Below are positions 47,745-56,267 of a stretch of DNA of 64,000 nt, piece after piece. A model generated the notes under the pieces. The model had not been told where the DNA came from and ran no database searches. It saw only the letters and a list, made by a program, of their open reading frames with translations. The position numbers were made by a program, and so were the translations under genes. Position 1 is the stretch's first letter. Each line of letters opens with the position of its first letter. Origin of the DNA: Serratia sp. UGAL515B_01 (GTDB taxonomy: Bacteria > Pseudomonadota > Gammaproteobacteria > Enterobacterales > Enterobacteriaceae); the NCBI RefSeq assembly GCF_033095805.1, contig NZ_CP109901.1, forward strand, positions 930,001-994,000, read 5' to 3'.

Positions 47745-48083
47745 TTAGCAATATCCGCATCGTTCCAATAGTTCTTTAATTATTTGTGTTTCATTGACTC
47801 CTTGGGGTAGCGATGTTTCCTTATGCCATTGAAGAGTGTAGTCAAGTTTATCAAGTGCTGAGAACCTGTCAATTTGACCTTTTAGATTTTTCGTAATATC
47901 GATAGATGATAAGAATGAGTTTGCCGCAGCTTCAAATGCGTAATTAACTGACAGAGTACCGGATTTCGCAAGCGTTTTTTTAATGTGTGTTTTTTGTTCT
48001 TTCACTGATGGTTCATATAGCATTATTGCATCCGAAAATATTTTAAAAAAACTATTTTTTGTTATTTTCACTGTTCTTTTCAT
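47745..48083 (-). CDS. Hypothetical protein of 112 residues
   Basis: Starts MKRTVKITKNSFFKIFSDAI after an AAGGATAG site and ends LLERCGYC. Predicted mostly helical, soluble, basic at the N-terminus. No family recognised. It overlaps slightly with or lies just upstream of the immunity-like gene on the same strand, so they may be co-transcribed. The A+T richness points to acquired DNA. Confidence 0.5.
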   Translation of the reverse strand: MKRTVKITKNSFFKIFSDAIMLYEPSVKEQKTHIKKTLAKSGTLSVNYAFEAAANSFLSSIDITKNLKGQIDRFSALDKLDYTLQWHKETSLPQGVNETQIIKELLERCGYC

Positions 48084-48380
48084 AATCTATCCTTTCGCAT
48101 AACGTAGAGGTAACTGACAGTCAAAGTGCAATGCTATGTACTACCCAGAGCTCAGATATGGCTAACTATAACTAACAACCATGCCTGAATCTTCAATAAT
48201 TGCTGTATGTCCGATCCTGGCACGGAGCGGAAAGCTAGGTGGAACTATAGGCCCATTGTGAGCGTGAAGCGGACGTTTAAAAATAAAGTCGAAAAAGATG
48301 GCATACTCAGATTAATAAGTTAAAATAGCCGTGCACGGCAAGGCTATTATCATCTTTTAATACATGCAAAAAATATAATC

Positions 48381-48950
48381 ATGAATAAAAGTTATTATTT
48401 CGAAAATAAATATAAGAAATGGTCCATTACAGCCGTGATATGCATCATTATGGGCGGATGGTTCTGGTATATATTGTGGGCATCAAGTATCTCCCATAAT
48501 ACCATTTTACAAAAATCGGTACCTGAATGGATAACGTATATTTCTTTTGGTGCATTGATTGGAAGCTTCTCTTTTATACGCGCTTTTTATCTTCGCACTT
48601 TTAACAAAACATTAAAGTATCTTTGTAATGCATTTTTTGGCGGTTTTTGCCTGGGATTTGTATTGAGCTTAAATTGTTACGATGTCTATGTTTATCTCTT
48701 CCCAGACAAAATAATTGGCTATGAATCTGAATATGAGGTTGTCTTTTCAGGGCCATCGAGAGGTAAGCATGGGCATTGTGAAGCCGGTATCTGGTTAAAA
48801 GATCAGAACACCGCCAGATGGATACAGCTTTGTACAAACAAAGAGTTTCTGCGCAGCCATCGTAAGCAAGGAATGACAGGAGTATGGGTAACAGCTCGTG
48901 TAAATAAAATTGGAACTTACATTGTGAAATACGAATTTATTTATATTTAA
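48381..48950 (+). CDS. Hypothetical membrane protein
   Basis: Protein of 189 residues with three predicted membrane helices (WSITAVICIIMGGWFWYILW; ITYISFGALIGSFSFIRAFY; LKYLCNAFFGGFCLGFVLSL) and a C-terminal soluble domain of about 85 residues containing two cysteines (HCEAGIWLKD and WIQLCTNKEF) and VWVTARVNKIGTYIVKYEF. I do not recognise the family. Membrane-anchored proteins of this layout can be immunity proteins to periplasm-acting toxins; that is inference from context. Confidence 0.65.
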   Translation: MNKSYYFENKYKKWSITAVICIIMGGWFWYILWASSISHNTILQKSVPEWITYISFGALIGSFSFIRAFYLRTFNKTLKYLCNAFFGGFCLGFVLSLNCYDVYVYLFPDKIIGYESEYEVVFSGPSRGKHGHCEAGIWLKDQNTARWIQLCTNKEFLRSHRKQGMTGVWVTARVNKIGTYIVKYEFIYI

Positions 48951-49083
48951 ATGAAAAAATCTGAATATATTACAATCGATAAGGTCGCTATCTTTTTTGC
49001 ACCTGTGAAAATGAATGATAGCCAACGCCTGCTCATCGCTGCCCGAAAACCTTGCTACAGAAGCTTCGAGCGAGAAACGGACG

Positions 49084-49356
49084 TTATTTATTTTTTAGTT
49101 GTTCGTAATCCTGCAGATATTTATCCAACGGATAAGCAGTTCCAAATGAGTGAATTTCTCCATTATCTTTATCAATTATGAATGGTGCATTCCCTGCCAA
49201 CTGAGCAGAAAACTCACCCGTTTCCAGATACTCTCTCGATTGATAACAATAGAACCAGCCTTCTGAGAATCGGCCATGAAGTGTAATAACGACTGGAATG
49301 TCATAGCCTTTAAGGTAATCCAAAGCCTTGTCCATCGCATTTTGATAAGTAATCAT
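49084..49356 (-). CDS. YrhB-like protein (immunity protein 35 family)
   Basis: Protein of 90 residues from ATG 49356: MITYQNAMDKALDYLKGYDI, then PVVITLHGRFSEGWFYCYQS and LAGNAPFIIDKDNGEIHSFG. It closely resembles E. coli YrhB, a small heat-shock-type chaperone, and the Imm35 immunity domain, which shares this fold and the Asn-Ala-Pro-Phe-x-Ile-Asp signature. No toxin gene is adjacent, so it looks like an orphan immunity gene. A start nine codons earlier is possible but unconserved. Confidence 0.82.
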   Translation of the reverse strand: MITYQNAMDKALDYLKGYDIPVVITLHGRFSEGWFYCYQSREYLETGEFSAQLAGNAPFIIDKDNGEIHSFGTAYPLDKYLQDYEQLKNK

Positions 49357-49480
49357 TATTCCGCCCTCAGTCGATAACGTCATTTGAACTGACTGATATG
49401 ACCTTCTCCCAGCAAACTAACATAGCACGATGTAAGCAAGTTCCGCTTCTGGCAATTACTGTGAGGATAACCCCTCTTCT

Positions 49481-50074
49481 TCAAATCGGGATACCCGTTT
49501 TGAGATCGAGCTTAAAAGGTTCCCAGCCTCCTGGCGGATCCCACTCTCCAAGGCCAAGCACCGTATCATTCTCTATTGATGTAATGATCACGCCATCAAT
49601 GGCGCACTGACTGGATTTCCAGAGAATGCCAGCTGGAATATCAATCAGAAAAACGTGGCAGTAAGTGGTGACCATAACCCGATCACGTAGCCTGTCAGAA
49701 TGGATGTCAGGAATTGAATAAATATGGGCAACGTAATCACCTAATGGATGACTTCTGAACGAGTGTGTGGCCATGTCAAAAACATGAAAGTGGTCGCCAC
49801 AAATGATTGCAACGTGGGATTCATTCAGGAGAAAATCAGAAAAGGCGCTGGAAATCAGCCAGCCATCCTCATCTGCACGTACATACAACTGTAAAATCAG
49901 AATGGGTTCAGCGTCCTTACTGATTAGCAGTAGCCGATCCTTTTCCCCATTTGGGCCAAAAGGATTGATGTCGATGATCGAAACACCTTCCATTTCATCA
50001 CCAGGCGTAGGCTTTTCAAGATAGGCCGATTGTAATGTCATTGAGTATCCAAGTGTGACAGAAGAAGAACTCAT
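49481..50074 (-). CDS. Hypothetical protein, beta-rich, possible orphan immunity protein
   Basis: Protein of 197 residues beginning MSSSSVTLGYSMTLQSAYLE. It is rich in short strands (AIICGDHFHVFDMATHSF; HVFLIDIPAGILWKSSQCAI), suggesting a small propeller-like fold, and ends LGEWDPPGGWEPFKLDLKTG. The DPPGGW motif recurs in small proteins I associate with Rhs or contact-toxin loci, but I cannot name the family. There is no partner toxin beside it. Confidence 0.55.
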   Translation of the reverse strand: MSSSSVTLGYSMTLQSAYLEKPTPGDEMEGVSIIDINPFGPNGEKDRLLLISKDAEPILILQLYVRADEDGWLISSAFSDFLLNESHVAIICGDHFHVFDMATHSFRSHPLGDYVAHIYSIPDIHSDRLRDRVMVTTYCHVFLIDIPAGILWKSSQCAIDGVIITSIENDTVLGLGEWDPPGGWEPFKLDLKTGIPI

Positions 50075-50178
50075 ACTACTTTACAAGCTGATGTCATGAC
50101 AGCAGCGTATGTTGCCATATTGCGCTGACCAGCCCCCGCAGATTAGTACATTCCGATGTTAGTAACGTCCGCACCTGA

Positions 50179-50225
50179 CACTTAGCCGCCCATCAAGCTT
50201 TATCGTGGCTTAACACAATGCACCA
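50179..50225 (-). repeat. 47-bp inverted repeat, right copy
   Basis: Reverse complement of 42880-42926 with three mismatches. Similarity continues outward through 50150 into the sequence that follows the IS on the left side (GCGGACRTTRCTRACATC). Confidence 0.8.
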
Positions 50226-50317
50226 TCCGGTCAAATTGTAACTCGAATTATTTTGGGTATAGTTTGATTTTATTGAACTCAGAGATTGCCAGTTTTTACT
50301 GGCCTTAAGTGACGGCA

Positions 50318-50333
50318 TTCTAATCCCTTCACC
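50318..50333 (+). repeat. Att-like half site
   Basis: TTCTAATCCCTTCACC is identical to 41634-41649, which spans the island-specific arm plus the first part of the right att site. It suggests a third, partial attachment site. Confidence 0.5.
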
Positions 50334-50461
50334 GCCATTCAATACGATAGCACCCCCAGTCAACCAACATTTTTCATCAAGTATCTGAAGTAATTTATTA
50401 AAATTAGGAGAATAGTGGTTTACGAATAACCGGTTGAATATTTTCAACCGGTTACCTTAAC

Positions 50462-51136
50462 TTAGAAGTAACGAATGTTAAATTGGGCTGTACCTTTCCA
50501 GTTAATTTGATTTACAACCGATAGATTAGAGATTTTATTTATTTGTGGTTCAACGTTAAACTTCATTTTAAAACTGTTACCAACGGCTGGCATATTTTTT
50601 TTATCATCCCAGAATGTCCAATCTTCTATTTTGTCATAGGCGAATTGGCTCATTTTTACATGCAAAAAAGACGTTGTGGAATGGGAGCCGCCTCCTGCAA
50701 ATCCAAACGAAGTTTGTGGATTACCATCAATGCTTTCTTCAACTGGATTGAGCGTGTAATTTCCAATTGGATTGGAGGTGTTTGGATCCGTGCCAATACT
50801 AAAGTCACGGTTAATATCCGCATGATTAGTCATCCCGTTGGTATTTGTACCACTCATGGCCTTTTCTGTTACACCATCGACAACCCAGAAGGCGACGTGC
50901 GTATTGGCATCTGCAGGGCAATTGATGCTCAGTGTCACTGGTTTTGCCTCTAGGGTTGTGTAATTGCTTCCCAACTCAGTGTGATGTATCACACCCCAAT
51001 CGAGGTCTGCGCCACCTTCAACGTCGGCAACACAGGCTGGAGGGGAAATAATGCCATGAACGTTAAGCGTTAATGAAGCGGCCATAGCTTGGGTACTACA
51101 GACTACCAGTGCGGTGATCCAGATAATTTTCTTCAT
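50462..51136 (-). CDS. DUF1120-type fimbrial subunit, paralogue 2
   Basis: Secreted protein of 224 residues with a Sec signal (MKKIIWITALVVCSTQAMAA). It has the DUF1120 pattern: HGIISPPACVADVEGGADLD, paired cysteines, TLSINCPADANTHVAFWVVD, and a C-terminal donor-strand-like QFNIRYF ending in aromatic residues as chaperone-usher subunits do. It is about 60% alike with the subunit gene at 54685 and shares its signal sequence almost exactly. It is the last gene of the cluster and is separated from the chaperone gene by 378 bases. Confidence 0.88.
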   Translation of the reverse strand: MKKIIWITALVVCSTQAMAASLTLNVHGIISPPACVADVEGGADLDWGVIHHTELGSNYTTLEAKPVTLSINCPADANTHVAFWVVDGVTEKAMSGTNTNGMTNHADINRDFSIGTDPNTSNPIGNYTLNPVEESIDGNPQTSFGFAGGGSHSTTSFLHVKMSQFAYDKIEDWTFWDDKKNMPAVGNSFKMKFNVEPQINKISNLSVVNQINWKGTAQFNIRYF

Positions 51137-51514
51137 TGAAGACTCCTTTTATACGCCAGAAATTTATTTTTAATTATAATGCAATAGGAATGGTCTTAAA
51201 ATTTCAAGATGTAACATTACGTTGATAAATAAGTCGGTGCTCGGCAGCAATAAGCGTCTAACGAAGGACTATCGAGACTTGTCTGGCCGACGATTCAGTT
51301 GGCAGAACGACGTAGTAGAGCAAGAGTTCCTTAGTTAGGTTTACTGGTAAGTCAGTGCTCCACGCTTTTTAGAAATGTGAGCCTGTGTCTTTTAATTGCA
51401 GGGGCTTGGTGGGCCAAATAAGCGCCGAGTGATACCGTAGTACGCTTAGATGGCCCAGCCCAGAGAGAATGTGACGGTACTACGTGGGCAATCAAGACAA
51501 AGCCTAATGTATGT
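51137..51514. other. Intergenic gap inside the fimbrial cluster
   Basis: About 380 bases between the chaperone gene and the second subunit gene. The right part is a degraded MITE-like element (51379-51506). No coding sequence was recognised. Confidence 0.55.
51379..51506 (-). mobile_element. Degraded MITE-like element
   Basis: Starts GAGCCTGTGTCTTTTAATTG, contains GGTGGGCCAAATAAGCG and TGGCCCAGCCCAGAG, and ends GACGGTACTACGTGGGCAAT...AAAGCCTA, matching the reverse orientation of the intact element at 55777-56044 with large internal losses. Confidence 0.55.
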
Positions 51515-52219
51515 TTAGAGAACGGTTACATCGTGGCCAAGCATTCTGTAATTAAAAACTGAAATTGAGTCGAAATGAATTTGAGCATGCGCAGGGAGTG
51601 CTTGGTTTAACTCAATACACTGTTGCTGATGGGGAAGTAAATAAGGGGTAGTGAATTTAATATACTGCCCCGTGGGAAGAATTTTTACATTATTATCAAA
51701 GCGGAATACGCGTGTAGTCGGGTTTTTTGCACAGAGTTTTCCATCGATTTGTTGCCATTTGACCAAAGACCACAACGCTTTGATTGGTGGTTGATTGCCT
51801 GGTTGGATGACAATCGGGAGATCTTGACCCACCAAAAAATTTATCCGCTGCCCCGTTGATTCTTTCTGATTGGGAATTCCGGTGAAAATAATACGTGCAA
51901 GATGTTCAACATTAATAGAATGATTATTTTTATAAATGATTCGGACGGTTTGAACCTCGCCAGGCTGTACGATGACGGCGGCTGGTGAGGGATAGATAAC
52001 TCCTCCGTCAAGGTTATCATCATCTAAATGATTCACTTTGCTATAAAGAATGATGGGTTGGGAATCTGTGTTTTTGATATCAATGCTCGATTCACCTTGG
52101 TTTTGATTAATAATCACAGCAGAAGTTAACGGCTGAATCTCTGCTGCTTCAGTCTGTGTGATTAATCCTATAAGCACGAGAGATGAAATAAATCCGTAGT
52201 GTAATAGAGTTTTTTTCAT
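51515..52219 (-). CDS. Periplasmic fimbrial chaperone (PapD-like)
   Basis: Chaperone of 234 residues with a signal peptide (MKKTLLHYGFISSLVLIGLI, cleaved near TEA-AEI). The two Ig-like domains are visible: QPIILYSKVNHLDDDNLDGG with the G1-like segment VQTVRIIYKNNHSINVEHLA, and FLVGQDLPIVIQPGNQPPIK in the hinge. The ATG at 52219 overlaps the usher stop by ATGA and is chosen over an upstream in-frame ATG. It delivers subunits to the usher. Confidence 0.9.
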   Translation of the reverse strand: MKKTLLHYGFISSLVLIGLITQTEAAEIQPLTSAVIINQNQGESSIDIKNTDSQPIILYSKVNHLDDDNLDGGVIYPSPAAVIVQPGEVQTVRIIYKNNHSINVEHLARIIFTGIPNQKESTGQRINFLVGQDLPIVIQPGNQPPIKALWSLVKWQQIDGKLCAKNPTTRVFRFDNNVKILPTGQYIKFTTPYLLPHQQQCIELNQALPAHAQIHFDSISVFNYRMLGHDVTVL

Positions 52220-54645
52220 AATTGATGGCAATCCAATTGGGCATGGAGCACCTCTAACGCAGAGATGTCTTGATGCGGATTTAAAGAAAGCACACACTTT
52301 TTCTGTGCTGATGTGACAATAAACGCCTGTTGACGTTGTATCTTTTTGATCTCGGATTGATTGACTAATACCACCCCACGGTCAATAAAGAAGCCCATGA
52401 TGTGACCTGTGTCATCGGTAAGAAGGTCATCGTTTCCAAGTTCTGGTGGTAATGAGTCAAGTTCAATTAAGTAGTCACGGTTATAAGTTGAGGTGAAATT
52501 AACGCTTGCGACACTTCCAGGTTCGACCCAAATGTCTCTGCGTGCATTCTGAATAAAATAACCGCGTGGTAACGTATAAGTCTCTAGGCGGATCAGATTG
52601 TCGTGATAGGGATGCAATTGTGGGATTAATGCTAATCCATCATGATTACTGATGACTTTAGCGCTTGGTGTGTCAATGGTTGTATATCCTTTCACTCCCG
52701 TATTCACGATGCCAAAGCTATCTCCCACTTTCTGAGCGGAAAAAATCACGCCTTCTCCTGTCGCTGCTGCCGAACCACTCAAGGTGGTATTGAGCATTCT
52801 CGCAGAGTTATTGCTGCCATACTCCTGCGTATAAGCAGCGCCAATCGCAGAGTAGGGGGTCAGCATTGAGGATTGAATGAAATGCTGTAACGTTGTGCTG
52901 TGATCTTGGGTATCGGTTATTTTACTGGTGCCAAGTGCGAGATTGATATTATCTGTCACAGGTGCCGATAGCTCAGTACTGAACTGGTTAGCTGTGGAGA
53001 AATGATTAAAAATAGACCGAGAACGAATAGTGCGAGTGCCGAACTGTAATGGAATACCCAAACTTACCCATGCATAGAGTTGGCTTTGTGTGGTAATAGG
53101 GAGCTGATCGTTATTTGTTGTTGAATACCCCAAGTTGGTACTGAGTGTCATCCAGTGATTACTGTGAGTTAAGCCCAAACTTGCAGAGGTAGTGACCTGA
53201 TGGTCGTAATAAGCCGTGCGGCCTAGTGAAATTGAACCTGAGTATCCTTCACTTAATAAATGGCTATAGCCAGTAGAGAGATTATATTTTTCTTTTCCGT
53301 AATTGTTATCAGCCCAGACACCATAGTCAGTGTAATGCAGGCTTTGCCATGTAAGCGATGTGTAGAGATTACCGTGGTTGAATGTTTGGCTCCAGCGAAT
53401 ACCTCTACGGTGATTATTAGATAAGTGAGCATCAGATAAGGAAACTGTACTATAGATACTATTCTCTTTCCCCCAAGAAAAGCTCATTTCACCGCCTATC
53501 CCTTGGTAAGCCTGGCTGGATAAAAACTCTGTTTTGGGCGAAAGCTGTCGCCAGAATGGCCAGGTATAAGCAATACCCAAGATGTTTTGTGTTCCAGGCT
53601 CACGTTCGTTGATTACGTGCCCGGCATAAAGTGTTAATTGATTATCGGTATTATTTGCAGGGCGAATTGCACCACGTGAAATACGATAATGGCTACTGAT
53701 CCCCATGTTATTACGAATAATGACATCGATATCTGCATTATTGGCAATGACAGGGACTTGCGGAAAGTGAAAGGAGCCGCTTTGCACACTCTCACTATAG
53801 ATGATGGTATTATTTTGATACAATTCAACCACGCTACTGCCATTAGCTACACCAGATATATCAACGACAGCACTGGGAGTAATAGCATTTTTTCCGAGAT
53901 TGAAAGCCATGCCCTGTATATTGCCTACACCTAAAAAAGTTGACGGGGCATTGAAACGACCAAGTTTGATGCCAAAGTGGGTAAAATCTTTTTGTATATA
54001 ATTTTCATTGTTATAGCTACTCCGCTGAGTTTGATGCTGATCTCGGGTTCGATAAAAATAGTTATTGCTGCGAAAGATAAAACCATGGCTATTAGCCCCA
54101 AAAATCCAATGCCCGCTGGTGCTTGTTCTACGACCAAACCGATCGTCAAATTCGGTATTAAATAAGTCATAGTTAATAAAAGCGGCATTACCGCCGCGGA
54201 GTAATGGATGTTTTCCCTGCCGTTCTTGGATAAGATATTGCGGAGGTAATGTTATTTTTAATGCATTCTTGCTCGCACTATAACTCATTTCCATATTGAT
54301 GCCATTGCACCAAGTGAATGTTTTGGTGTTGGGTGAGGGCTGGAGATAACGAGGGTTGATCCCCAAAAGTTGAATAGTAGGGCGATCGAGTTGAATTTGA
54401 CCATTTGTCAAAAAGTTAATCGGATGACTGCCGAGATAGTTACCATTGATATAAACACCAACTTCATGATGGCCTTTGGGAATATCATGGTCGTGAATAG
54501 CTTCTGTCACTAAGCCTACCGGAACACCCAGTGCTTTGAGCATCTCTTTGTCGTAAGTGAATGCAAGGTTATTGCTGGCGATAGCTCCAGGTAAATAACC
54601 GGCACATATTAGCCAAAAGGCTCTTTTATTTTTGATAATCAGCAT
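52216..54645 (-). CDS. Outer membrane fimbrial usher
   Basis: FimD/PapC-type usher of 809 residues that exports and assembles the fimbria. A signal peptide (MLIIKNKRAFWLICAGYLPG) is followed by the N-terminal chaperone-binding domain (GVYINGNYLGSHPINFLTNG), the 24-strand barrel with a plug (SSVVELYQNNTIIYSESVQS, GSFHFPQVPVIANNADIDVI), and a C-terminal domain with ALIPQLHPYHDNLIRLETYT. Length is normal for small ushers. No frameshift. It is preceded by a subunit gene and followed by the chaperone in the same direction. Confidence 0.93.
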   Translation of the reverse strand: MLIIKNKRAFWLICAGYLPGAIASNNLAFTYDKEMLKALGVPVGLVTEAIHDHDIPKGHHEVGVYINGNYLGSHPINFLTNGQIQLDRPTIQLLGINPRYLQPSPNTKTFTWCNGINMEMSYSASKNALKITLPPQYLIQERQGKHPLLRGGNAAFINYDLFNTEFDDRFGRRTSTSGHWIFGANSHGFIFRSNNYFYRTRDQHQTQRSSYNNENYIQKDFTHFGIKLGRFNAPSTFLGVGNIQGMAFNLGKNAITPSAVVDISGVANGSSVVELYQNNTIIYSESVQSGSFHFPQVPVIANNADIDVIIRNNMGISSHYRISRGAIRPANNTDNQLTLYAGHVINEREPGTQNILGIAYTWPFWRQLSPKTEFLSSQAYQGIGGEMSFSWGKENSIYSTVSLSDAHLSNNHRRGIRWSQTFNHGNLYTSLTWQSLHYTDYGVWADNNYGKEKYNLSTGYSHLLSEGYSGSISLGRTAYYDHQVTTSASLGLTHSNHWMTLSTNLGYSTTNNDQLPITTQSQLYAWVSLGIPLQFGTRTIRSRSIFNHFSTANQFSTELSAPVTDNINLALGTSKITDTQDHSTTLQHFIQSSMLTPYSAIGAAYTQEYGSNNSARMLNTTLSGSAAATGEGVIFSAQKVGDSFGIVNTGVKGYTTIDTPSAKVISNHDGLALIPQLHPYHDNLIRLETYTLPRGYFIQNARRDIWVEPGSVASVNFTSTYNRDYLIELDSLPPELGNDDLLTDDTGHIMGFFIDRGVVLVNQSEIKKIQRQQAFIVTSAQKKCVLSLNPHQDISALEVLHAQLDCHQL

Positions 54646-54684
54646 AGGATAAAAGCCGCAGAGATGTTCTGCGGCTTTGCTAAT

Positions 54685-55359
54685 TTAGAAGTAGCGAATG
54701 TTAAACTGGGCGGTACCTTTCCAGTTAATTTGATTTATATTTGAGATTTTATCTGTTGTGTTTAATTGTGGCTCAACGTTAAACGTCATTTGGAAATTGT
54801 TTCCTATTGCTGGCTTAGCGGTTTTATCATCCCAGAATGTCCAATCTTCGGCTTTGCTGTAGGAATAGGCGGTGATTTTTCTCGGTGAAAAAACCGTATT
54901 TGAGTGAGAACCACTTGCCACAAAGCCAAATGAAGTTTGTTTATTGCCATCAACGAGTTCCTCAACCGGATTGAGCGTATAATTTCCAAGCGGTTGGGAT
55001 GTGAACGGATCCAATCCAATACTGAAGTCACGTATGATCTGGCCATGGTTAGTCATTCCGCCGGTGTTGTCACCCTGCATTGCAGGATCTGTAATACCAT
55101 CGGCGACCCAAAAGGCAACATGTGTATTAGCATCGTCGGGGCAATTGATACTCAGAGTGATGGGTTTTGCTTCCAACGTTTTGACTTTGCTGCCTAATTC
55201 ACTGTGTTGCAACGCCCCCCAATCGAGGTCTGTGTTACCAACTACATCGGCCACACAGGCCGGTGGTGAAATAATGCCTTGAACATTTAGCGTTAATGAG
55301 TTGGCCATTGCTTGGGTACTGCATACTGCGAGTGCGGTGATCCAGAAAATTTTCTTCAC
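54685..55359 (-). CDS. DUF1120-type fimbrial major subunit, paralogue 1
   Basis: Secreted subunit of 224 residues, signal MKKIFWITALAVCSTQAMAN. It shares QGIISPPACVADVVGNTDLD, TLSINCPDDANTHVAFWVAD, and QINWKGTAQFNIRYF with paralogue 2. As the first gene of the transcript, immediately before the usher, it is probably the major subunit of a beta-type chaperone-usher fimbria. An AAGGAG site lies upstream of the ATG. Confidence 0.9.
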   Translation of the reverse strand: MKKIFWITALAVCSTQAMANSLTLNVQGIISPPACVADVVGNTDLDWGALQHSELGSKVKTLEAKPITLSINCPDDANTHVAFWVADGITDPAMQGDNTGGMTNHGQIIRDFSIGLDPFTSQPLGNYTLNPVEELVDGNKQTSFGFVASGSHSNTVFSPRKITAYSYSKAEDWTFWDDKTAKPAIGNNFQMTFNVEPQLNTTDKISNINQINWKGTAQFNIRYF

Positions 55360-55776
55360 TGAAGACTCCTTTTGTGCGCAACTAAATTGCGATTAATTAT
55401 ATAGCAATAGGAATCATCTTAAAATTACAGGCTGTAACAATACGTTGAAGAATGAGTCAGGCCCTAATTAGGCGTTCTCAATATCGCTACACATCAAGCT
55501 TTCGGCAGGCGGGAATGATGAGGTTCCCCTCCCTGGCGGCTCGTATCGCGCACCTATGCGCTCAACTAACCTGCATCCCACCACCTATGGCTATTAAGGC
55601 TGCGTCCCTTGCCGTTAGCACCATTTGAACGCATTGTTGTGTTGTTCGCCGTTTATGTGGTTCACCGTGCCGTGCTTTTGGTCTGTGCTAAAATGTCCCT
55701 TTGTAGCGTTCGCGCACAATTTAGAGAAACAGCCTGGAATACGGCGCTTTGTTTTTTAACCAGGGATTGCTAGCAT
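55360..55776. other. Intergenic region upstream of the fimbrial operon
   Basis: Should contain the fimbrial promoter next to 55360. From about 55596 to 55735 it is a degraded MITE-like element. Between, the sequence is GC-rich with no gene; I see no invertible-switch repeats. Confidence 0.5.
55596..55735 (+). mobile_element. Degraded MITE-like element
   Basis: AAGGCTGCGTCCCTTGCCGT at the left and TTAGAGAAACAGCCT at the right resemble the termini of the intact element 40 bases downstream, and the middle (GTTGTGTTGTTCGCCGTTTA) matches its centre. Internal parts are missing and many bases differ. Confidence 0.6.
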
Positions 55777-56044
55777 TAGGCTGTGTCCCTTAACTGTCCG
55801 TGGTGCCGTCGCAGCCCCAAAAGCCCATTATCAAGGCGGGGGTGAAGGGCAGAGTGGCCCTGTGTTCAAGCCCGACAACACAGAGAATGGGCTTTTGGGG
55901 CGCGACCCTATGGGCTGACGCCATTGGCGTGCATTGCTGCGTTGTTCGCCGCTTATTTGGCCCACTAAACCTCACGGCTCACGCCTTGCTCTGCGCGCAA
56001 ATGACCGCCAGCGGCGCTCGCGTACAGTTAAGGGATACGGCCTA
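55777..56044 (+). mobile_element. Intact TA-flanked MITE-like element (about 264 bp)
   Basis: Bounded by TA on both sides. The termini GGCTGTGTCCCTTAACTG and CAGTTAAGGGATACGGCC are 18-bp inverted repeats with two mismatches. Inside lies a second long palindrome (CCCCAAAAGCCCATT and AATGGGCTTTTGGGG, 55814 and 55893). No transposase is encoded. TA target duplication and short size point to a non-autonomous Tc1/mariner (IS630)-like element. Four other copies in this window match it. Confidence 0.85.
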
Positions 56045-56267
56045 GGGATCAAGATCACAGCTTGGTGAAACAGTGGATCAAGGCTTTATTTCAATAAAAT
56101 CAGTAACAAGAGCCTATCTGACGAGTGTTATTCACTGGCCATTTTGACTTTGGTAAGTGTTCGAGGTCTTCATGTACTGCGTGTATGCTGCTGTTTTTAT
56201 GTGCTACTCGTATCCAAACTACCTGCAACAATAAGGCCTATTGGGATAGGTGCTAAGTGAAGGTTCA

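Larger units (their letters stand above)
50075..50461. other. Spacer with att-like and inverted-repeat sequences
   Basis: Holds the second copy of the 47-bp inverted repeat (50179-50225, minus orientation) and a 16-base match to the right att flank (50318-50333). No gene is seen. A short minus-strand frame from 50447 is not convincing. Confidence 0.6.

Noticed and set aside
50193..50447. 84-residue minus-strand frame
   Set aside because: It runs through the inverted repeat and att-like half site, with no recognisable protein content or good ribosome site.
55360..55595. Invertible promoter switch for the fimbrial operon
   Set aside because: No pair of inverted repeats flanks the promoter region, and no recombinase gene lies nearby apart from core xerD.
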